In this document: piece after piece, positions 43,113-52,381 of the stretch | Layout of the letters: the number at the start of each line of letters is the position of its first letter | How positions within the stretch are numbered: position 1 is the stretch's first letter | DNA from: JAICMB01 sp963838885 | GTDB taxonomy: Bacteria > Acidobacteriota > Terriglobia > Bryobacterales > Bryobacteraceae | Direction of reading: 5' to 3' | Assembly (NCBI GenBank): GCA_963838885.1 | Contig: CAWITB010000004.1 | Location: 147,819 to 211,818, forward strand | Length of the DNA stretch: 64,000 nt | Program-made: the position numbers and the translations under genes | The notes under the pieces: model-generated | Told to the model about the DNA's origin: nothing | The model's database searches: none | Seen by the model: only the letters and a program-made list of their open reading frames with translations

Positions 43113-45284
43113 GTGACTCCAAACGAAGTGGTGGTCCCAAACGAAGTGGAAGCCATCGTCGGGGGCTATCACGGGGATCCATTTCGCGTCCTCGGCCCGC
43201 ATCGCGTCAAGGGGGGCTGGGAGATCCGGGCGTTCCTGCCGCAAGCTTTGGAAGCCGCGATCCTCATTGGGGACCAGGTCCTCCCCATGCAGAAGACCGA
43301 TCCGCAGGGTCTGTTCCTGATTTGCCTCCCCGAAGATCCCGGCCCGTACCGCCTCCGTCTGACACTGTGGAATCGAACGCGCCAAGAGATCGAAGACGCC
43401 TATCGTTTCCCTCCGCTGCTCACCGATTTCGACCTGTATCTCCACGGCGAGGGCACGCATTTCGAAAGCTATAAGAAGCTCGGCGCCCACTTGGCTACCT
43501 GCGAAGGCGTGAGCGGCGTTCGTTTCGCGGTATGGGCTCCGAACGCGCTGGTCGTGAGCGTCATCGGCGACTTCAACGATTGGGACAGCCGACGTCATCC
43601 CATGCGCCTTCGCACCGGCGGCATCTGGGAGATATTCATCCCCGGCCTCGGCGAGGGCGCCCATTATAAGTACCAGATCCGCAGCCGTTTTCGCGGCTAC
43701 AACCAGCAGAAGGCCGATCCTTACGGCTTCGCCAGCGAGATCGCGCCCAAGTCCGCCTCCATCGTCTACGACCTGCATGGCTACGAGTGGAGCGACGGCG
43801 AATGGCAACAGGCGCGCGCCGGTAAAGACTATCTTGCGGCCCCTTTCGCGGTTTACGAGGTTCACGCCGGAAGCTGGCTGCGCGGCCCTGGAAACACGTT
43901 TCTGAACTATCGCGAGCTGGCCACGACGTTGGTCCCATACGTTAAAGACCTGGGCTACACGCACGTCGAGTTTATGCCCCTTCAGGAGCACCCCTTTCTC
44001 GGTTCCTGGGGCTATCAGGTCGTCGGCTATTACGCGCCTACATCGCGTTACGGGTCGCCGCGCGATTTCATGTACCTGGTCGATAGATTTCATCAGGCCG
44101 GCATCGGCGTGATCGTCGATTGGGTACCGGCGCACTTCCCCAAGGATGCGCACGGACTGGCGTTTTTCGACGGTACCGCGCTATACGAGCACGCCGACCC
44201 GCGCAAAGGCGAGCATCGCGATTGGGGCACGCTGATCTTCAACTTCGGACGCAACGAAATCCGTACCTTCCTGATTTCGAACGCGCTGTTTTGGCTGAAC
44301 GAATATCACATCGACGGCCTTCGCGTAGACGCCGTGGCGTCCATGCTGTACTTGGATTATTCCCGCAAGTCCGGCGATTGGGTTCCCAATATACACGGTG
44401 GCCGCGAGAACCTCGAAGCCATCGATTTTCTCCGCCGCTTCAACGAGCTCGCCCATCAAGTGCCCGGCTCGGTCACGATAGCGGAGGAATCCACGGCCTT
44501 TCCCGGCGTTTCGAAGCCGGTGTATCTAAACGGGCTCGGTTTCACCATGAAGTGGAACATGGGCTGGATGCACGACATGCTGAACTACTTCACATTGGAT
44601 CCCGTCTTCCGCAAGTTCCACCACAACGACATCACGTTCAGCCTGTTGTACGCTTTCACCGAAAATTTCGTCCTTCCCATTTCGCACGACGAAGTCGTAT
44701 ATCTGAAGGGCGCGCTGTTGAGCAAAATGCCCGGCGATGTCTGGCAGAAGTTCGCCAACGTACGAGCGTTTCTAGGCTACATGTACGCGCATCCGGGCAA
44801 AAAGCTTCTCTTCATGGGCAGTGAGATCGGCGACTGGAACGAATGGAGCCACGATCATGGGTTGGCGTGGGAAGTACTGCAATATGATTTTCACCGCAAG
44901 CTGCAGGACTACAACCGCGAGCTGAATCGCCTTTACCGCGCACACCCCGCCTTCTACGAAGTAGATTTCGACTATACGGGTTTCGAGTGGATCGATTTTC
45001 GCGATGTCGAAAATTCCATTATTTCGTTTCTGCGCCGGAGCGCCACGGGAACCTTCCTGGTCTTCGTTTGCAACTTCACGCCAGTGCCCCGCCGCAACTA
45101 CCGTGTGGGCGTACCGCAGCCCGGGTTTTACCGCGAAATTCTCAACAGCGATTCGTCTTTATTTGGAGGAAGCAATATGGGTAACGCCGGCGGCGTCCCT
45201 TCCGACCCGGTCCCCATGCACGGCCGCCCGCACAGCATAGACATTACAATTCCGCCGCTCGCCGTCACGGCCTTCGAGCTTTAG
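43113..45284 (+). CDS. glgB: 1,4-alpha-glucan branching enzyme
   Basis: 723 aa, GTG start. It introduces alpha-1,6 branches in glycogen. Two N-terminal beta domains (about 1-110 and CBM48 at about 110-210; VRFAVWAPNALVVSVIGDFNDW) precede the GH13 barrel. The GH13 regions are VDWVPAHFPKD, GLRVDAVASMLYLDYSR (nucleophile Asp), VTIAEEST (acid/base Glu) and LPISHDEVVYLKG. The length fits the long GlgB form. No other glg gene is near. Confidence 0.96.
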   Translation: MTPNEVVVPNEVEAIVGGYHGDPFRVLGPHRVKGGWEIRAFLPQALEAAILIGDQVLPMQKTDPQGLFLICLPEDPGPYRLRLTLWNRTRQEIEDAYRFPPLLTDFDLYLHGEGTHFESYKKLGAHLATCEGVSGVRFAVWAPNALVVSVIGDFNDWDSRRHPMRLRTGGIWEIFIPGLGEGAHYKYQIRSRFRGYNQQKADPYGFASEIAPKSASIVYDLHGYEWSDGEWQQARAGKDYLAAPFAVYEVHAGSWLRGPGNTFLNYRELATTLVPYVKDLGYTHVEFMPLQEHPFLGSWGYQVVGYYAPTSRYGSPRDFMYLVDRFHQAGIGVIVDWVPAHFPKDAHGLAFFDGTALYEHADPRKGEHRDWGTLIFNFGRNEIRTFLISNALFWLNEYHIDGLRVDAVASMLYLDYSRKSGDWVPNIHGGRENLEAIDFLRRFNELAHQVPGSVTIAEESTAFPGVSKPVYLNGLGFTMKWNMGWMHDMLNYFTLDPVFRKFHHNDITFSLLYAFTENFVLPISHDEVVYLKGALLSKMPGDVWQKFANVRAFLGYMYAHPGKKLLFMGSEIGDWNEWSHDHGLAWEVLQYDFHRKLQDYNRELNRLYRAHPAFYEVDFDYTGFEWIDFRDVENSIISFLRRSATGTFLVFVCNFTPVPRRNYRVGVPQPGFYREILNSDSSLFGGSNMGNAGGVPSDPVPMHGRPHSIDITIPPLAVTAFEL

Positions 45285-45343
45285 CGCGATTCGCTTTGCA
45301 CGATCGCTTAGCGCGATTCGCCTCTAGCGCGATGGATCGCGCT
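45281..45343. repeat. Triple TAGCGCGAT repeat with hairpin
   Basis: TTAGCGCGATTCGC occurs at 45281-45294 (containing the glgB stop) and 45308-45321. A third TAGCGCGAT begins the perfect inverted repeat AGCGCGAT-GG-ATCGCGCT at 45326-45343. It lies between convergent genes and may act as a bidirectional terminator or REP-like element. No T-tract is obvious. Confidence 0.5.
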
Positions 45344-45497
45344 GGCGCGTATTGCTAACGCCGGTCAAAATCCCCAACCCGACTAGGACTATTACTCCCA
45401 CTGCGATCCACTGCGCCGGTACGTGCAGCAGGAAAGCGCCTACCGCGAGTCCCACGATTAAAACAACAAATCCCACAATATACAACGCGAATGACAT
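45324..45497 (-). CDS. Small two-helix membrane protein (57 aa)
   Basis: An ATG at 45497, with GGGGAGGAG five to six bases upstream, opens 57 codons to a TAG at 45324. Two hydrophobic helices (MSFALYIVGFVVLIVGLAVG and WIAVGVIVLVGLGILTGV) flank a short LLHVPAQ loop, and the tail is polar (SNTRQRDPSR). The strong ribosome site and clean composition support a real gene. Function unknown; similar small hydrophobic proteins are common stress-membrane genes. Confidence 0.65.
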   Translation of the reverse strand: MSFALYIVGFVVLIVGLAVGAFLLHVPAQWIAVGVIVLVGLGILTGVSNTRQRDPSR

Positions 45498-45574
45498 AAG
45501 TCTCCTCCCCGCAATGCCCGTGCAAGTACCCGGCCATCGGGTAAGTTGTTGAATCGCTGTAACCTCGTCCTAGA

Positions 45575-45862
45575 GACGCTACAATGCGGGTTGAAAAATT
45601 CCATTGCGAGCCGGTCATAAAGGCCTGATGAATTGTGGCCCCATCTGACCAGCCTGCTCCAGGCGCATCATCCACGACCCCCGATCTCGTGCGGTTGCCT
45701 TCTTCGCCGATTCGCCATCTTTTCATCAGAGGAGACGAGCGGCAAGACCCGCCTTGGGGCGGCGGCCGAAGGTCTGCGCCTCAGGACGCCGCTCGATTCC
45801 CGCCGCACGGCAATGGGCGAGCGCGTCGAGTATTTCAGAGTGCGCCGCTACGCGCCTTATCG
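45575..45862 (+). pseudogene. Decayed, internally deleted copy of the oxidoreductase gene
   Basis: GACGCTACAATGCGGGTT at 45575-45592 is identical to 46396-46413 at the start of the intact oxidoreductase. CTGACCAGCCTGCTCCAGG follows, then AATCGCCATCT-like and GACGAGCG-like blocks. The end near 45788-45862 matches the intact gene around 46836-46905 (CGCCGC-CGGCA-TGGGCGA-CTCGTCGA-TATTT). Hundreds of bases between the blocks are missing. Matches are in order and on the same strand. Confidence 0.7.
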
Positions 45863-45882
45863 ACGTTTATGGTCTTGCCCAG

Positions 45883-46116
45883 CTATAGATCCTTCGGCTT
45901 CAGCCCGGTCTTCTTGGCCAGCACTTTCATAGCAGTGGGACCAAGGGTGATCCTGTCATGGTATGCAAATAAAACGTCCGGCCAGCCCGGCCGTGCCAGG
46001 ATGCGATGGGACGTGCCACCCTGGCGCTTGATAGTCCAACCTATGCGAAGCAAGGCCGCCAACACCTGCTTCGATTTTATAGAAGGCCAATCCTGCAATG
46101 GCTTGTCAGGCGGCAA
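45883..46116 (-). CDS. HicA-like toxin (mRNA interferase)
   Basis: 77 aa, ATG start, overlapping the hicB end by 11 nt. The dsRBD-like HicA fold is indicated by IKSKQVLAALLRIGWTIKRQ and QGGTSHRILARPG with the catalytic His, then DRITLGPTAMKVLAKKTGL. Relatives cleave mRNA and halt translation. The gene order is hicB first, then hicA. The module lies between a decayed and an intact copy of the same oxidoreductase gene. Confidence 0.82.
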   Translation of the reverse strand: MPPDKPLQDWPSIKSKQVLAALLRIGWTIKRQGGTSHRILARPGWPDVLFAYHDRITLGPTAMKVLAKKTGLKPKDL

Positions 46117-46333
46117 TGAAGGACACGTTCATCGGGCCTGGTACGGCTTCACCATGCTCCAGCCGATCGGCAATTAACCGAAGTGCCAACGCCTGCACTG
46201 CAATCGTTGCTTGTCTCCGGGTCCGCCCATACGCGGTTACGCCAGGAAGAGCCGGAATATCGGCCAGCCAGCGGCCATCCTTTTCACGATGATATTCGAT
46301 GGCCAAAGAAAAGCCCGTTGGAGACTTTGGCAT
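46106..46333 (-). CDS. HicB-like antitoxin
   Basis: 75 aa, ATG start. The partial RNase-H fold of HicB is recognisable: FSLAIEYHREKDGRWLADIP, LPGVTAYGRTRRQATIAVQA and ALRLIADRLEHGEAVPGP. No C-terminal helix-turn-helix or ribbon-helix-helix is present, so autoregulation would rest on the complex or be absent. It is expected to bind and neutralise the HicA-like toxin encoded directly after it. Confidence 0.82.
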   Translation of the reverse strand: MPKSPTGFSLAIEYHREKDGRWLADIPALPGVTAYGRTRRQATIAVQALALRLIADRLEHGEAVPGPMNVSFIAA

Positions 46334-46412
46334 GAATCAATCATGCCATCAATCTGCTAGTGCGGTAAAATCCTGAAGCTTTCAGTCGTGGCCCGGACGC
46401 TACAATGCGGGT

Positions 46413-47993
46413 TTGAAAAAATTCGACGCAATTGTCGTTGGCGCCGGACATAACGGCTTAGTCGCAGCCGCTTATCTGGCGCGGGCTGGACGTAAAGTCC
46501 TGGTCCTCGAGAAACGCGAACTGCTGGGCGGCTGCTGTGTCACAGAAGAGGTCTGGCCCGGTTACAGGGTCTCGACCGCGGCCTACCTGACCAGCCTGCT
46601 CCAGGAACGCATTATTCACGACCTCGATCTCCCGCGGTTCGGCTACCAGGTCGATGCCAAGGATCCGGCCTTTTTCTCAGCCTTCCCCGACAATCGCCAT
46701 CTGTTCATGTGGCAAGACGAGCGCAAGACGCTCGAGGAGCTCGCAAAATTCTCGAAACACGATGCCGAGGTTTTCCGGGAATATGAAACGTTTCTGGAGC
46801 GCCTCGCGGAGGTTGTCGAGGGTCTGCTGCTCACGACGCCGCCCGAATTTCCGCCGCGCGGCATGGGCGATCTCGTCGAATATTTGAAGCTCGCCGGCCG
46901 CTTTCGAAAACTCAGCCGCCGCGAAATGACCGGACTCGTCAAAGTCTTCACCCAAAGCGCCGCCGAATTCCTGGACGAGTGGTTTGAATCCGAGCAGGTG
47001 AAGGTGACGCTCGCCACCGACGGCGTCATTGGCGCAAACGGCGGACCGCGCTCGCCGGGAACCGCCTACATCCTGCTCCATCATGTAATGGGCAGCGCCG
47101 GCGGCAAACGCGGACTGTGGGGCTTTGTGCGGGGCGGCATGGGCGCCGTCTCGAATGCCATCGCCGATTCGGCCCGCAACTCCGGCGCGGAGATCCGCGC
47201 AAGCTCCGCGGTCGAACACATCAAAGTGCGTGATGGGCGCGCCGGCGGAGTCGTCCTGGCCGGTGGAGAGGAAATCGACGCACCCATTATCGCTAGCAGT
47301 CTAACGCCCCACCTGACATTTCTCAATCTGATCGAGCCCCGTGAATTGCCCGCCGATTTGCTCGATGGCATTCGCAAATTCCGCAGCGAAGGCACGTCCT
47401 GCAAGATCAACCTGGCCCTTAGCGGGCTTCCCGAGTTCCGCGCTCTCCCCGGCGCGCCCGGACCGCAACATCGCGCCACCATGCACATCTGTCCTTCGAT
47501 CGAGTACGTCGAACGCGCCTGGGACGACGCCAAGTACGGCCGCCCTTCCCAATCGCCGCTCCTCGAACTCACCGTTCCCACGATGTACGACGCCTCGCTC
47601 GCGCCGCCCGGCCGCCACATCATGGGCATCTTTCTGCAGTACGCTCCCTATACTTTGCGGGAATCCAACTGGGACGAGCTGCGCGAGCCCTTCGGCGATC
47701 GCGTGTTCGAGGTTATTGAAGAATACGCGCCCGGCTTCCGCTCGTTAATCGTAGAGAAGCAGGTCCTGACCCCGCTCGACCTGGAGCGGCGCTTCGGCCT
47801 CACCGGCGGCAATATCTTCCATGGCGAGATGAGCCTCGACCAGATGTTCATGATGCGCCCGCACCCGAGCTGCGCCCGCTATCGCACCCCCATTCGCGGT
47901 CTCTATCTGTGCGGTTCCGGCACGCACCCGGGGGGCGGCGTGATGGGCGCGCCCGGATACAACGCCGCGCGCGAAATCCTGAAATCGCGGTAG
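46413..47993 (+). CDS. CrtI/PYROXD2-like FAD-dependent oxidoreductase
   Basis: 526 aa from the TTG at 46413. The dinucleotide-binding N-terminus is FDAIVVGAGHNGLVAAAYLA, then LVLEKRELLGGCCVTEE. The family mark near the C-terminus is LYLCGSGTHPGGGVMGAPGY. The middle (KRGLWGFVRGGMGAVSNAIA; GTSCKINLALSGLP) matches the phytoene-desaturase-like group that includes human PYROXD2. Substrate unknown. It is followed 24 nt later by an SDR gene. Part of its 5' half is duplicated and decayed at 45575-45862. Confidence 0.9.
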   Translation: MKKFDAIVVGAGHNGLVAAAYLARAGRKVLVLEKRELLGGCCVTEEVWPGYRVSTAAYLTSLLQERIIHDLDLPRFGYQVDAKDPAFFSAFPDNRHLFMWQDERKTLEELAKFSKHDAEVFREYETFLERLAEVVEGLLLTTPPEFPPRGMGDLVEYLKLAGRFRKLSRREMTGLVKVFTQSAAEFLDEWFESEQVKVTLATDGVIGANGGPRSPGTAYILLHHVMGSAGGKRGLWGFVRGGMGAVSNAIADSARNSGAEIRASSAVEHIKVRDGRAGGVVLAGGEEIDAPIIASSLTPHLTFLNLIEPRELPADLLDGIRKFRSEGTSCKINLALSGLPEFRALPGAPGPQHRATMHICPSIEYVERAWDDAKYGRPSQSPLLELTVPTMYDASLAPPGRHIMGIFLQYAPYTLRESNWDELREPFGDRVFEVIEEYAPGFRSLIVEKQVLTPLDLERRFGLTGGNIFHGEMSLDQMFMMRPHPSCARYRTPIRGLYLCGSGTHPGGGVMGAPGYNAAREILKSR

Positions 47994-48017
47994 CCCGTTT
48001 GGCATCTGACAAGCGTC

Positions 48018-48914
48018 ATGGCAGATCAAAACCTCAACGGAAAAGTTATCGTTATCACCGGCGCGTCCAGCGGATTTGGAAAGGGCGCAGCCCTCAAATT
48101 CGCCGGCGCCGGCTGCTCCGTCGTGCTGGCGGCTCGGCGCGGCGAGTTGCTCGATGAATTAGCCGGCCAATGCGAGGCCGCCGGCGGACGCGCGCTTGCC
48201 ATTCCAACCGACGTTAGCAACGAAGGCGACGTCGAGAGCTTGGCGCAAACCGCGCTTTCGAAATTTAATCGCATTGATGTGTGGGTGAACAACGCAGGCG
48301 CGGGCGCCATCGGGCGCTTCGAAGAGGTCCCGCTCGCCGATCACGTGCAGGTCATCGAGACCGACCTTCTCGGGACGGTCTATGGCAGCTATTTCGCGCT
48401 GCGCCATTTCCGGAAACAAGGGTACGGCACCCTCATCAACATGGCTTCCGTGATCGGCAAAGTTCCCGCGCCATATTTCGCGTCTTATGCGGCAGCCAAG
48501 CACGGCGTGGTCGGTCTCAGCGCCGCGATTCGCCAGGAGTTGGAAGAGAACAACGACACGGATATTCACGTCTGCACCGTGATGCCGACGTCCATGGACA
48601 CGCCTTTCTTCCAACACGCTTCCAACTACACCGGACACGAAACACAGCCGATCCCGCCCGTCTACGACGCCCAGGAGGTAGTGGACGTAATCTTTCGGCT
48701 CGCCACGAAACCGGAGGACGAAGTGTCGGTTGGCACAGCCGGCAAGTTCTTCACGTTCGCCCACAAGTTCGCTGCCGGCACGGTCGAAAAGATGATGGGC
48801 AAGCAGACCCACAAATCGGAGATCGAAAAAGCTCCGGCGGCCGAGCCGACCGAAGGCAGCCTGAAGGAGCCATCCACGACGGGCGCGGGCGTGAGCGGAG
48901 GCTGGAAGAAGTAG
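48018..48914 (+). CDS. Short-chain dehydrogenase/reductase with extended tail
   Basis: 298 aa, ATG start. VIVITGASSGFGKGAALKFA is the NAD(P) loop, WVNNAGAGAIG follows, the catalytic Ser is in INMASVIGK and Tyr/Lys in FASYAAAKHG. After residue ~250 the protein has a Lys/Glu/Pro-rich tail (KQTHKSEIEKAPAAEPTEG) unusual for SDRs. It resembles membrane-associated DHRS7B-like SDRs. It probably forms an operon with the CrtI-like gene upstream. Confidence 0.9.
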   Translation: MADQNLNGKVIVITGASSGFGKGAALKFAGAGCSVVLAARRGELLDELAGQCEAAGGRALAIPTDVSNEGDVESLAQTALSKFNRIDVWVNNAGAGAIGRFEEVPLADHVQVIETDLLGTVYGSYFALRHFRKQGYGTLINMASVIGKVPAPYFASYAAAKHGVVGLSAAIRQELEENNDTDIHVCTVMPTSMDTPFFQHASNYTGHETQPIPPVYDAQEVVDVIFRLATKPEDEVSVGTAGKFFTFAHKFAAGTVEKMMGKQTHKSEIEKAPAAEPTEGSLKEPSTTGAGVSGGWKK

Positions 48915-48933
48915 TTCCGATCGCAATGGCGGG

Positions 48934-51081
48934 GTGGGCGATAATCGTATAATGCGTCGGACTTCGGGGATTTACGCTTTTGGACATTACGCTTTGCTGC
49001 TGGTACTCGCTACGGCAGCTCTCTCCGCGCAGGCTTCAAAACCGCCTGTAGCGAAACCGCCCGCGACCAAGGAAACGAAGTCGCCGCCGAATAAGACCGC
49101 CACGAATCCACCGGTTTCCAGCAAGACCGCCGAGACGCCGGGATTCGATATCACGGCGCTCGATCGCAACGCCGATCCCTGCTCCGATTTCTACCAGTAC
49201 TCCTGCGGAACCTGGCTCGCTAATCATCCCATTCCGCCGGATCAATCCTCCTGGGGGCGTTTCGATGAGCTGGCGGAGCGAAACCGGCAAATTCTGTACA
49301 ACATTCTCGAGAAAGCGTCGACAAACGATCCCAAGCGCGATCAGGTGACGCGCGAGATTGGAGATTTCTTCGTCGCTTGCATGGATGAGGAGGGAATCGG
49401 CAAACGCGGGCTGCAGCCGATTGAATCGGAACTGAATAGGATCGCGGCGCTGAAGACAAAACAGGAGATCGGGGGCGAGCTGGTGACGCTGCAGCGCTGG
49501 GGAGTGGAAGCGCTGTTCCGGTTCGATTCCACCCAGGACGCGAAGAACTCCGAGCAGATGATCGGGGAAGTGGACCAGGGCGGGCTCGGTTTGCCGGACC
49601 GCGATTACTACGTCAAGGACGACGAAAAGTCGGTCACGCTGCGGAAGCAGTACGTCACCCACGTAACGAAAATGCTGACGCTGTCGGGCGACTCCTCCGA
49701 TAAGGCGTCCGCCGGAGCGGCGGCCATTCTGAAAATCGAAACGGAGCTTGCCAAAAGATCGCAGGACCGCGTTACACGCCGCGATCCTACGGCGACGTAT
49801 CACAAAATGACGGAGCACGAGCTGTTTTCGCTGTGCCCGTTTCTCGACTGGCCGAAGTTCTTCGCGGCCATGGGCTCGCCGCCGCTCGAATCGTTGAACG
49901 TGACAGCGCCGAATTTTTTCCGGCAGCTCGAGACGACGCTGGTGACCAACAACCTGGACGACCTCAAGACATATCTGCGCTGGCATCTGATCCATTCCGC
50001 CGCGCCGATGCTGCCGTCGAGCTTCGTGGATGAAAACTTCAACTTCTACGGAAAAATCCTGACCGGCGCGCAGCAATTGCGGCCGCGTTGGAAGCGCTGC
50101 GTCGAGTACACCGATTCGGATCTTGGCGAGGCGCTGGGCGAGAAATATGTGGACGAAACGTTCGGGGTCGAAGGCAAGCAGCGCACGTTGAAGATGGTTC
50201 GTGAAATTGAGAGCGCGATGAACGACGACCTGCACGCGCTCCCATGGATGACTCCCGAAACGAAGAAACAGGCTTTCGCGAAGCTGGAGGCAGTAAAAAA
50301 CAAAATCGGGTATCCGGACAAGTGGCGCAATTATTCCAGCATCGGGATATCGCGCAATGACGCGCTCGGCAACGACCAGCGCGCGACGGAATTCGAAGTG
50401 GAGCGGCAACTGCACAAGATCGGCAAACCGGTGGACCGCGGCGAGTGGCTAATGACGCCGCCCACCGTCAACGCCTACTACGACCCGCAGATGAACAACA
50501 TCAATTTCCCGGCGGGCATTCTGCAACCGCCGTTTTACAGCAACCACATCGACGATGCCGTGAATTACGGCGGGATTGGAGCGGTGATCGGCCACGAGCT
50601 GACGCACGGCTTCGACGATCAGGGACGGCAGTTCGATGCCGAAGGGAACCTCCGCGATTGGTGGACCGCGGCGGACGCCAAGGCGTTTCAAGAGCGCGCG
50701 GAGTGTTTCGTCAAAGAGTACTCGAGCTTTGTCGCGGTGGACGACCTGCATTTGAACGGCAAGCTCACCCTGGGCGAGAATACGGCCGATAATGGCGGTC
50801 TACGGCTCGCTTTCGCCGCCCTGATGAAGGCGCTTAACGGCCAGAACGTACCACCCATCGACGGCTTTACCCAAGAGCAGCGCTTTTTCCTGGGATGGGG
50901 CCAAGTGTGGTGCCAGAAGCGCCGTCCGGAGATGGTGCGTATGCTGGTCACGGTGGACCCGCACTCGCCCAGTAAGGACCGCGTGAACGGCGTGGTGGCG
51001 AACATGCCGGAGTTTCAAAAGGCCTTTTCGTGCAAAGCGGGGCAGCCGATGGTGCGCGACCCGCGCTGCCGCGTGTGGTAG
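48934..51081 (+). CDS. M13-family metallopeptidase (neprilysin-like), secreted
   Basis: 715 aa from GTG at 48934; the ATG at 48952 gives a cleaner signal peptide (MRRTSGIYAFGHYALLLVLA). A Lys/Pro/Thr-rich linker follows. PCSDFYQYSCGTWLANHPIP is the family N-terminal mark. VIGHELTHGFDDQGRQFD is the HExxH zinc site, and LGENTADNGGL carries the third zinc ligand. WCQKRRPEMV and the C-terminal CxxW-like DPRCRVW end it. These are secreted oligopeptidases. Confidence 0.95.
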   Translation: MGDNRIMRRTSGIYAFGHYALLLVLATAALSAQASKPPVAKPPATKETKSPPNKTATNPPVSSKTAETPGFDITALDRNADPCSDFYQYSCGTWLANHPIPPDQSSWGRFDELAERNRQILYNILEKASTNDPKRDQVTREIGDFFVACMDEEGIGKRGLQPIESELNRIAALKTKQEIGGELVTLQRWGVEALFRFDSTQDAKNSEQMIGEVDQGGLGLPDRDYYVKDDEKSVTLRKQYVTHVTKMLTLSGDSSDKASAGAAAILKIETELAKRSQDRVTRRDPTATYHKMTEHELFSLCPFLDWPKFFAAMGSPPLESLNVTAPNFFRQLETTLVTNNLDDLKTYLRWHLIHSAAPMLPSSFVDENFNFYGKILTGAQQLRPRWKRCVEYTDSDLGEALGEKYVDETFGVEGKQRTLKMVREIESAMNDDLHALPWMTPETKKQAFAKLEAVKNKIGYPDKWRNYSSIGISRNDALGNDQRATEFEVERQLHKIGKPVDRGEWLMTPPTVNAYYDPQMNNINFPAGILQPPFYSNHIDDAVNYGGIGAVIGHELTHGFDDQGRQFDAEGNLRDWWTAADAKAFQERAECFVKEYSSFVAVDDLHLNGKLTLGENTADNGGLRLAFAALMKALNGQNVPPIDGFTQEQRFFLGWGQVWCQKRRPEMVRMLVTVDPHSPSKDRVNGVVANMPEFQKAFSCKAGQPMVRDPRCRVW

Positions 51082-51203
51082 GTGCTCGATGCGGCGCTGT
51101 TGAACGGCCGCGAGGGTGGAGGCCGGTGGCCGGGAAATCGCGCCCGTTCGCACGGCGCTCAGGCGCACGCAGCGCCAGGTCCGCGCGATAACGCCGCCCT
51201 AAA

Positions 51204-52001
51204 CTAAACGTTTCCGGGTGCGTGCGCGCGCCGGCTGTACGGTAACAGCAACAGCAATCCGAGAGCGGCAAGGCCGATGGCCGCCGGTTCTGGGGCCGGC
51301 GCGGGCGGATCGGGGGCGGCGGGATCAACCACCGTGTAAGTAGTCCCCGAAAGCGCCTGGCCGCTAGCCGAGGAGATCGCGACTAGTCCTTGAAAAAAGG
51401 CTGTGCTATTGCCGCCGCCGCAACCGCAATAGACATCGTCTTGGCTGCCGGCGGCGCTTGCGCTCAAATGAAGATGCAAGGTGAACGGCACTCCGAAGGT
51501 GAACGGAATGGGATCGTTGTCCACGATAGGTCCACAGCAATATTCACCGGCGCCCCGCGAATTGACGAGAGCGCCAAGGGACGCCTGCGCCTCTGCGTCC
51601 GAGCTCGAATAGGGATCGGCGTAAATAATGGTCACGAGAGACGCCATCGCAATACCCGCTCCCGAAGACCCATAGATCGTAAATGTCAGATCTTCGTCGT
51701 AGGAGGCCGTTGCTGTGGCGAAGGGGTCGAACTGTGAGTAGGAGTAGCGGCCATACTGATTTGGCTGACCATACGCCTGTGTCCACGCAGTGACCTGCCA
51801 TGCACCGGTGCTCGCTCTCGCCGCGGTCCCGCTCAAATCGGGATTAGTTGTGCTGCATGAAGCACTGGATGTCATCGTGCTTTCGGCGCCACGACAGGAG
51901 ACCGAGGTTAGCAACGTGGCGGAGTGCCCGGCGGGGAGCACTATCATGGCCGTAAGCAGCGCAACACATACCAGCGAGCGCACCTGGGGCAGCGAGCGCA
52001 T
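51204..52001 (-). CDS. PEP-CTERM sorted exported protein
   Basis: 265 aa, ATG start. A signal peptide (LVCVALLTAMIVLPAGHSA) opens it. The body is Ser/Thr/Gly-rich and beta-like, with several Cys (YCCGPIVD; YCGCGGG). The C-terminus has the PEP-CTERM tripartite signal: PAPEP, then the helix AAIGLAALGLLLLLPY, then SRRAHAP. Exosortase would cleave there, linking the protein to envelope or exopolysaccharide. No exosortase gene is in the window. Confidence 0.88.
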   Translation of the reverse strand: MRSLPQVRSLVCVALLTAMIVLPAGHSATLLTSVSCRGAESTMTSSASCSTTNPDLSGTAARASTGAWQVTAWTQAYGQPNQYGRYSYSQFDPFATATASYDEDLTFTIYGSSGAGIAMASLVTIIYADPYSSSDAEAQASLGALVNSRGAGEYCCGPIVDNDPIPFTFGVPFTLHLHLSASAAGSQDDVYCGCGGGNSTAFFQGLVAISSASGQALSGTTYTVVDPAAPDPPAPAPEPAAIGLAALGLLLLLPYSRRAHAPGNV

Positions 52002-52138
52002 TTGGGATTCCCCCTACAAGGCACAACGGCCTTGCGGTACATGGACATCCCCGCACTTCGAATGTTTCAGCTCTTTTCGCCGCTGGCAGGTGGATGAGTA
52101 CCGTCGAGGAATCCACAATCAATTGCGGATAAAGATTA

Positions 52139-52187
52139 CATGGTGGGCGGTGCGGGACTCGAACCTGCGGCCTTCTGGGTGTAAACC
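52139..52187 (-). other. attL-like partial tRNA-Val 3' end (49-bp direct repeat)
   Basis: These 49 bases are identical to 54042-54090. They equal the 3' half of tRNA-Val(TAC), from the anticodon loop through CCA, but the 5' half is missing. A duplicated tRNA 3' end is the usual trace of tyrosine-integrase insertion. Confidence 0.85.
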
Positions 52188-52381
52188 GTTAGGCCACGTA
52201 TAATCAGTAACATAGCAGTGGGCACAACGGTTGCTATAACTTCCGAATCGTTGCTAGTTTCGAAGCACTTAAGGCGCTTTCGGGCGGCGACTCTCGCAAG
52301 CGAGAACAAGGCTTCCATGCAGGGGGTGGGCACAATATTGGGCACAGCAGCGTTGTAGGGTGGCGGGTGCTTCGGGATCGA

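Noticed and set aside
43074..44153. A 359-aa minus-strand frame.
   Set aside because: It is the antisense shadow of glgB, which has all GH13 motifs.
49036..50415. A 459-aa minus-strand frame.
   Set aside because: It lies antisense to the M13 peptidase and lacks any known motif.
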